The notes under the pieces are model-generated. The model did not search any database. It worked only from the letters and a program-made list of their open reading frames with translations, and was not told the origin of the DNA. A DNA stretch of 64,000 nt, taken from positions 124,001 through 188,000 of the forward strand of contig NZ_SDKK01000011.1 in the NCBI RefSeq assembly GCF_008107625.1, in the 5' to 3' direction. Positions 59,202 through 64,000 of this stretch are shown here, piece after piece (the first letter of the stretch is position 1; the number at the start of each line of letters is the position of its first letter). This DNA comes from Zoogloea oleivorans (GTDB lineage: Bacteria; Pseudomonadota; Gammaproteobacteria; Burkholderiales; Rhodocyclaceae). The position numbers were made by a program, and so were the translations under genes.

Positions 59202-60206
59202 GTGTCTGTCCGCCTTACCGCTTCATTCATTGTCACCACCCTCGCCCTGGTCCACCAGGGAAGCGCATACGCCGCCCCGAACCAGGAACCCATTCAGCCC
59301 ATTCAGGCTGCCAGGGTTTCCAACCCCGCCGCCGTGGAGCTCGGCAAAGCCCTGTTCTTCGATCCGCGCCTGTCCAAATCCGGCTTCATCTCCTGCAACT
59401 CCTGCCACAACCTGTCGATGGGCGGCACCGACAACCTGAAGACCTCCATCGGTCACGGCTGGCAGCAAGGCCCCATCAACGCCCCCACCGTGCTCAACTC
59501 ACGCTTCAACCTGGCCCAGTTCTGGGACGGTCGCGCGGCCGACCTCAAGGCCCAGGCCGGCGGACCGATCGCCAACCCCGGCGAAATGGCCTTCAGCCAT
59601 GAACTGGCCGTCACCACCCTGAAGAGCATGCCCGGCTACGTCGGCGCCTTCCGCAAGGCCTACGGTTCGGACGAAATCAACACCGACCGCATCACCAGCG
59701 CCATTGCCGCCTTCGAGGAAACCCTGGTCACCCCCAACTCGCGCTTTGACCAATGGCTGAAGGGCAACAAGAAGGCCCTCACCACCAACGAACTGGCCGG
59801 CTACAAGCTCTTCAAGGACAGCGGCTGCGTGGCCTGTCACAACGGCCCGGCGGTAGGCGGCAACTCCTACCAGAAGATGGGTGTGGTCGAGGCCTACAAG
59901 GCCAGCAGCCCGGCCGAAGGCCGCGTCGCCGTCACCGGCAAGGACGCCGACCGCTTCAACTTCAAGGTGCCCACCCTGCGCAACGTCGAACTCACCTATC
60001 CGTACTTCCACGACGGTGCCGCCAACACCCTGCCCGAAGCCGTCGACACCATGGGTCGCGTCCAGCTCGGCCGGAAATTCACCGCCGACGAAAACACAAA
60101 GATTGTTGCCTTCCTGAAAACCCTGACCGGCGATCAACCCAGCTTCAAGATGCCGATCCTGCCGCCCTCGGCCGACGCCACCCCGCGTCCGCAACCCTTC
60201 AATTAA
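59202..60206 (+). CDS. Di-heme cytochrome c peroxidase
   Basis: A periplasmic peroxidase reducing H2O2 with electrons from cytochrome c. The 334-residue protein has a signal peptide ending AYA, and two heme c sites: CNSCH (Cys65-His69) and CVACH (Cys209-His213). Also visible are LGKALFFDPRLS, INAPTVLNSRFNLAQFWDGRA and VPTLRNVELTYPYFHDGAANTLPEAV, all typical of the CcpA family. GTG start with AGGAG seven bases upstream. A TTGACA-like element near 59082 may belong to its promoter. Family relatives include MauG. Confidence 0.93.
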   Translation: MSVRLTASFIVTTLALVHQGSAYAAPNQEPIQPIQAARVSNPAAVELGKALFFDPRLSKSGFISCNSCHNLSMGGTDNLKTSIGHGWQQGPINAPTVLNSRFNLAQFWDGRAADLKAQAGGPIANPGEMAFSHELAVTTLKSMPGYVGAFRKAYGSDEINTDRITSAIAAFEETLVTPNSRFDQWLKGNKKALTTNELAGYKLFKDSGCVACHNGPAVGGNSYQKMGVVEAYKASSPAEGRVAVTGKDADRFNFKVPTLRNVELTYPYFHDGAANTLPEAVDTMGRVQLGRKFTADENTKIVAFLKTLTGDQPSFKMPILPPSADATPRPQPFN

Positions 60207-60215
60207 ACAGACGTC

Positions 60216-60258
60216 CCCCGCAAGGGGGATCGCTCACCAGAGGCGCCCTGAAAAGGGC
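60216..60258 (+). terminator. Two small hairpins after the peroxidase gene
   Basis: CCCCC-GCAA-GGGGG directly after the stop and CGCCCT-GAAA-AGGGCG 16 bases later. Neither is followed by a T-run, so termination would be weak. Confidence 0.4.
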
Positions 60259-60290
60259 GTCGGCGCTTCATCCCGGGCTGACACCAGACT

Positions 60291-60302
60291 AGGGAAAACC
60301 CT
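60291..60302. promoter_or_regulatory. AGGG-AAAA-CCCT dyad upstream of the GntP permease gene
   Basis: A small symmetric element (AGGGAAAACCCT) about 92 bases before the permease start, in the 187-bp gap that also carries the hairpins above. It looks like an operator; no regulator can be assigned from the sequence. Confidence 0.35.
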
Positions 60303-60393
60303 GAATCGATAAAGCCTTCGTCATGACGCCAAGGGCGTACTGTGGACTGCCTCCAGCCCCCGCCTCCCAGCCTCGTCACGAAAGGTTCCGATC

Positions 60394-61785
60394 ATGGATT
60401 TCCTGATAGTCATAGCCGCCCTCGTGTTTCTGATGTTCATCGCCTACCGAGGGTACAGCGTCATCCTGTTCGCCCCGGTGGCGGCCCTCGGCGCCGTACT
60501 GTTCACCGACCCCAGCCTCGTTGCCCCCGCCTTCACCGGCTTGTTCATGGACAAGATGGTGGGCTTCGTGAAGCTCTACTTCCCGGTCTTCATGCTGGGC
60601 GCCGTGTTCGGCAAGGTCATCGAACTGTCCGGTTTCTCCAAGTCCATCGTGTCCTCGGTGATCAACCTGGTCGGTCGAGAGCGGGCCATGCTTTCCATCG
60701 TGCTGGTGTGCGCACTGCTCACCTACGGCGGCGTGTCGCTGTTCGTGGTGGTCTTCGCCGTCTATCCGTTTGCCGCCGAGATGTTCCGCCAGGGCAACAT
60801 TCCCAAGCGCCTGATTCCCGGCACCATTGCACTGGGCGCCTTCACCTTCACGATGGACGCCCTGCCCGGCACGCCGCAGATTCAGAACATCATCCCGACC
60901 ACCTTCTTCAAGACCAACACCTGGGCCGCCCCCACCCTCGGCGTCATCGGTGGCATCTTCATCCTCATCGTCGGCCTGACCTACCTCAACTGGCGTCGGC
61001 GCAGCGCCCAGACCGCCGGCGAAGGCTACGGTGAAAACCTGCTCAACGAGCCGGAACCCTTCCCCGACGAAAAGCTCGCCAACCCGGTCATCGCCATCCT
61101 GCCCCTGTTCGTTGTCGGCATTTTCAACAAGGTTTTCACCACGGTCATTCCGGACCTGTATGGCAAGGTTCATGAGCTGGCCCTGCCCGGCCTCGCCAAG
61201 CCCATCGCCACCGACGTCACCAAGATCGCCGCCATATGGGCCGTCGAAGCCGCCTTGCTGCTGGGCATCCTGTGCGTGCTGGCCTTCGCCTTCAAACCCG
61301 TCATGGCCAAATTTGCCGATGGCTCCAAGGCGGCCGTCGGCGGCGCCCTGCTGGCCTCGATGAACACCGCCTCCGAGTACGGCTTCGGCGCCATCATCGC
61401 GGCCCTGCCCGGCTTCATCTACATCGCCGACGCCCTCAAGGCCATTCCCAACCCGCTCATCAACGAAGCCATCAGCATCAGCACCCTGGCCGGCATCACC
61501 GGCTCCGCATCCGGCGGCATGAGTATTGCTCTTGCGGCCATGTCCGAAACTTTCATCGCCAATGCCAATGCGGCGGGGATTCCGCTCGAAGTCTTCCACC
61601 GGGTCGCCTCGATGGCCTCCGGCGGCATGGACACCCTGCCCCACAACGGTGCGGTAATCACCCTGCTCGCCGTCACCGGCCTGACCCACAAGCAGTCCTA
61701 CGGCGACATCTTCGCCATCACCATCATCAAGACTTCGGCGGTGTTCGTGGTGATTGCTGCGTATTATCTTTTCGGTATCGTCTAA
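60394..61785 (+). CDS. GntP-family permease (probable hydroxy-acid symporter)
   Basis: A 463-residue inner-membrane protein with about 12 helices of the GntP/CitMHS type: [101 protein letters not shown] and [18 protein letters not shown]. The CoA-transferase gene follows 32 bp downstream, so 3-hydroxybutyrate or acetoacetate is a likely substrate (inference); gluconate cannot be excluded from sequence. Confidence 0.87.
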   Translation: MDFLIVIAALVFLMFIAYRGYSVILFAPVAALGAVLFTDPSLVAPAFTGLFMDKMVGFVKLYFPVFMLGAVFGKVIELSGFSKSIVSSVINLVGRERAMLSIVLVCALLTYGGVSLFVVVFAVYPFAAEMFRQGNIPKRLIPGTIALGAFTFTMDALPGTPQIQNIIPTTFFKTNTWAAPTLGVIGGIFILIVGLTYLNWRRRSAQTAGEGYGENLLNEPEPFPDEKLANPVIAILPLFVVGIFNKVFTTVIPDLYGKVHELALPGLAKPIATDVTKIAAIWAVEAALLLGILCVLAFAFKPVMAKFADGSKAAVGGALLASMNTASEYGFGAIIAALPGFIYIADALKAIPNPLINEAISISTLAGITGSASGGMSIALAAMSETFIANANAAGIPLEVFHRVASMASGGMDTLPHNGAVITLLAVTGLTHKQSYGDIFAITIIKTSAVFVVIAAYYLFGIV

Positions 61786-61817
61786 GGACCGCGCGGAACG
61801 CAACAGGAGAGAAACCC

Positions 61818-63821
61818 ATGAGCCAGAACAAGCAACAATTCGTGCGCCCCCAGGGCCGCAACACCGGCAAGGTCGTCAGCGCCGCCGACGCCGTCAAACT
61901 GATCCGCTCCGGCGACACCGTGGCCACCACCGGCTTCGTCGGCATCGGCTTTCCCGAGAACATCGCCATCGCGCTCGAGCAGCGCTTCCTTGAAACCCGC
62001 GACCAAGACCCCGACGGCCGCGGCAAGCCCGAAGGCCTGACCCTCGTCTACGGTGCCGGTCAGGGCGACGGCAAGGACCGCGGCCTCAACCACCTCGGCC
62101 ATGAAGGCCTCGTCGCCCGCGTCATCGGCGGCCACTGGGGCCTCGTCCCGCGCCTGCAGGAACTCGCCGTGGCCAACCGCATCGAGGCCTACAACCTGCC
62201 CCAGGGCGTCATCACCCACCTGTACCGCGACATCGCCGCCGGCAAGCCCGGCACCATCACCCGGGTCGGCCTCGGCACCTTCGTCGACCCGCGCTTCGGC
62301 GGCGGCAAGGTCAACAGCTGCACCACCAGGGACCTGGTGCGCGTGATGGAGATCGACGGCGAGGAATACCTTTTCTACAAGGCCTTCCCGATCAGCGTCG
62401 GCATCATCCGCGGCACCACCGCCGACCAGGACGGCAACATCACCATGGAGAAGGAAGCCCTCACCCTTGAGGGCCAGGCCATCGCCATGGCCGCGCGCAA
62501 CAGCGGCGGCATCGTCATCGCCCAGGTCGAGCGCATCGCCGAATCCGGCTCGCTGAACCCGCGCCAGGTCAAAATCCCCGGCATCCTCGTCGACTGCATC
62601 GTCGTCGCCGAGCGCCCCGAGTGGCACATGCAGACCTTCATGGAGCAGTACAACCCGGCCTTCTCCGGCGAGATCCGCGTACCGGTCACCTCCCTCGAGC
62701 CGATGGAGATGAGCGAGCGCAAGATCATCGCCCGCCGGGCCGCCATGGAACTCATCCCCAACGCCATCGTGAACCTCGGCATCGGCATGCCCGAGGGCGT
62801 CGCTGCAGTGGCTGCCGAAGAGCGCGTCATCGACCTGATGACCCTCACCGCCGAACCCGGCGTGATCGGCGGCATTCCGCAGGGCGGGCTCAATTTTGGT
62901 GCCGCCATCAACACCGCCGCCATCGTCGACCAGCCCAGCCAGTTCGACTTCTACGACGGCGGCGGGCTCGACATCGCCTTCCTCGGCCTCGCCCAGGCCG
63001 ACGCCCAGGGCAACCTCAACGTCTCCAAGTTCGGCCCCAAGCTCACCGGCGCCGGCGGCTTCATCAACATCAGCCAGAACGCCAAGAAGGTCGTCTTCGT
63101 CGGCACCTTCACCGCCGGCGGGCTGGAAGTGGCGCTCGAGAACGGCCAGCTGAAGATCCTCGTCGAAGGCAAGGCCATCAAGTTCGTGCAGGAAGTGGAG
63201 CACCGCACCTTCAGCGGCCAGGAAGCCGTGCGCCGCAAGCAGCCGGTGCTGTACGTCACCGAACGCTGCGTCTTCGAACTGACCTCCGCCGGCGTCGAAC
63301 TGATCGAAGTCGCCCCCGGCATCGACATCGAACGCGACATCCTCGCCCACATGCACTTCAAGCCGGTCATCCGCGGCACCCCGCGCCTGATGGATGCACG
63401 CGTGTTTCGCGACGAACCGATGGGCCTGCGCAGCAGCATCGTCGCCGCCCCCCTGGAATCCCGCTTCCACTACGACGCGGCGCAAAACATCTTCTTCATC
63501 GACTTCGAAAACCTGCGCCTGCGCCACGCCGAAGAGATCGACGAAATCCACAGCCTCGTCGCCGGCCTCCTCGGCCCGCTCGGCCACAAGGTGCCGGCGG
63601 TGGTGAACTACCACGGCTTCGACATCCGGGAAGAGCTCATCGAGCCCTACGCCAACATGATCCAGGCGCTCATGGAAAAGCACTACAGCCAGGTGACGCG
63701 TTATGCCACCAACACCTTCCTGAGGGCAAAGCTGGGCGACGCGCTCAACGCACGGGACCTTTCACCGAAGATTTTCAACTCTGCCGAAGAAGCCCGTGCC
63801 GGACTTGCCGACGACGTTTGA
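61818..63821 (+). CDS. Acyl-CoA:acetate/3-ketoacid CoA-transferase, fused subunits
   Basis: A 667-residue protein joining alpha and beta CoA-transferase halves in one chain, like YdiF/propionate CoA-transferase. The alpha half starts [31 protein letters not shown] and contains VYGAGQGDG; the beta half has [18 protein letters not shown] and the probable catalytic Glu346 in [11 protein letters not shown]-terminal extension of about 130 residues follows. It moves CoA from acetyl- or succinyl-CoA to an incoming acid, fitting activation of the acid taken up by the permease. AGGAGA precedes the ATG by seven bases. Confidence 0.9.
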   Translation: MSQNKQQFVRPQGRNTGKVVSAADAVKLIRSGDTVATTGFVGIGFPENIAIALEQRFLETRDQDPDGRGKPEGLTLVYGAGQGDGKDRGLNHLGHEGLVARVIGGHWGLVPRLQELAVANRIEAYNLPQGVITHLYRDIAAGKPGTITRVGLGTFVDPRFGGGKVNSCTTRDLVRVMEIDGEEYLFYKAFPISVGIIRGTTADQDGNITMEKEALTLEGQAIAMAARNSGGIVIAQVERIAESGSLNPRQVKIPGILVDCIVVAERPEWHMQTFMEQYNPAFSGEIRVPVTSLEPMEMSERKIIARRAAMELIPNAIVNLGIGMPEGVAAVAAEERVIDLMTLTAEPGVIGGIPQGGLNFGAAINTAAIVDQPSQFDFYDGGGLDIAFLGLAQADAQGNLNVSKFGPKLTGAGGFINISQNAKKVVFVGTFTAGGLEVALENGQLKILVEGKAIKFVQEVEHRTFSGQEAVRRKQPVLYVTERCVFELTSAGVELIEVAPGIDIERDILAHMHFKPVIRGTPRLMDARVFRDEPMGLRSSIVAAPLESRFHYDAAQNIFFIDFENLRLRHAEEIDEIHSLVAGLLGPLGHKVPAVVNYHGFDIREELIEPYANMIQALMEKHYSQVTRYATNTFLRAKLGDALNARDLSPKIFNSAEEARAGLADDV

Positions 63822-63840
63822 CGAGCACATTCGCAACACC

Positions 63841-63858
63841 TGTTGCTGCGGTGCAACA
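63841..63858. promoter_or_regulatory. PhaR-like palindrome upstream of the next gene
   Basis: TGTTGC-TGCGGT-GCAACA, an 18-bp dyad with perfect 6-bp arms, in the gap after the CoA-transferase gene. PhaR, the polyhydroxyalkanoate-linked repressor, binds TGC/GCA-rich sites upstream of phasin genes; this matches that style, from memory. Confidence 0.45.
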
Positions 63859-63868
63859 TAATCAGGCG

Positions 63869-63896
63869 GGAGCACCCTTTTTTTGTGCAGTGCTCC
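63869..63896. repeat. Inverted repeat after the CoA-transferase gene
   Basis: GGAGCAC and GTGCTCC (7-bp arms) flank a 14-base spacer that includes eight T. It could form a weak terminator for the CoA-transferase operon or lie in the next gene's promoter. Confidence 0.4.
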
Positions 63897-63996
63897 TTCC
63901 CGGTGCATGGGCGTGTGATATTGTTTTCCGCATGAGGCCGGGGGAGGGAATCGATCTGGCACTCTAACTGTTCAACAACAATGTACGGAGATGATT

Positions 63997-64000
63997 ATGG
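63997..64000 (+). CDS. Start of the next gene (truncated by window end)
   Basis: An ATG at 63997 with GGAG seven bases upstream at the very end of the window; only the first codon is visible. The upstream palindrome suggests a PHA-related gene such as a phasin, but nothing of the protein can be read. Confidence 0.4.

Noticed and set aside
61782-63683. 633-residue minus-strand frame
   Set aside because: Antisense shadow of the CoA-transferase gene.

Overview
The window is about 64 kb of GC-rich, densely packed bacterial chromosome. It looks like a betaproteobacterium of the Rhodocyclales type (Azospira/Dechloromonas/Azonexus-like). The support is indirect: a DUF3567-like protein, a glycosyltransferase resembling the PEP-CTERM/XrtA-associated family, a neisserial/burkholderial-type porin, monomeric NADP isocitrate dehydrogenase, the DUF2868/DUF3482 pair, and a possible PhaR-like operator. 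No insertion sequence, prophage, CRISPR array or rRNA operon was seen. One tRNA gene is present, tRNA-Pro(GGG), with a textbook promoter and terminator.

Layout. 1-9 kb: the tail of a sensor kinase, then greB, small conserved proteins, metY with an alpha/beta hydrolase, a DUF2189 membrane protein, an EamA exporter, a SIMPL-dtd-NlpC/P60 overlapping cluster, and hemB. A structured region with two terminators, probably a small RNA, lies divergent from hemB. 9.3-14.6 kb (minus strand): an SUV3-like helicase, the tRNA, and an alpha-E / circularly permuted ATP-grasp pair. 15-19.5 kb: a TonB receptor, a YfiR-like periplasmic protein and a hybrid histidine kinase, probably one sensory module. 19.7-23.1 kb: rluA, then divergent fbpC and fbpB iron(III) transport genes around a Fur-like site. 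23-29.5 kb: a glycosyltransferase, a tautomerase, an MFS exporter with a divergent LysR regulator, a transglutaminase-like protein and pyrF. 29.9-42.7 kb: a porin, a DUF302 protein, parE, cstA-ybdD, an SDR protein, a Tat-exported lipoprotein phosphoesterase, a CobW-type GTPase and parC.

42.7-59 kb is rich in signalling: a Cache histidine kinase with its response regulator, a divergent Cache-PAS-GGDEF-EAL protein, icd, a FIST sensor overlapping a PAS-GGDEF-EAL protein, and the DUF2868/DUF3482 membrane-GTPase pair. 59-64 kb: a di-heme cytochrome c peroxidase, then a GntP-family permease with a 3-oxoacid/acyl CoA-transferase, which suggests uptake and activation of short hydroxy- or keto-acids. 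A palindrome resembling a PhaR operator precedes the start of the next gene, consistent with polyhydroxyalkanoate metabolism.

Family assignments come from reading the translated sequence and recalling known motifs; no database search was possible. The most interesting leads are the hemB-divergent candidate small RNA with a CCUCC loop, the coupled FIST/c-di-GMP pair, the DUF2868/DUF3482 GTPase system, the TonB-YfiR-kinase module, and a four-cysteine cluster in FbpC.
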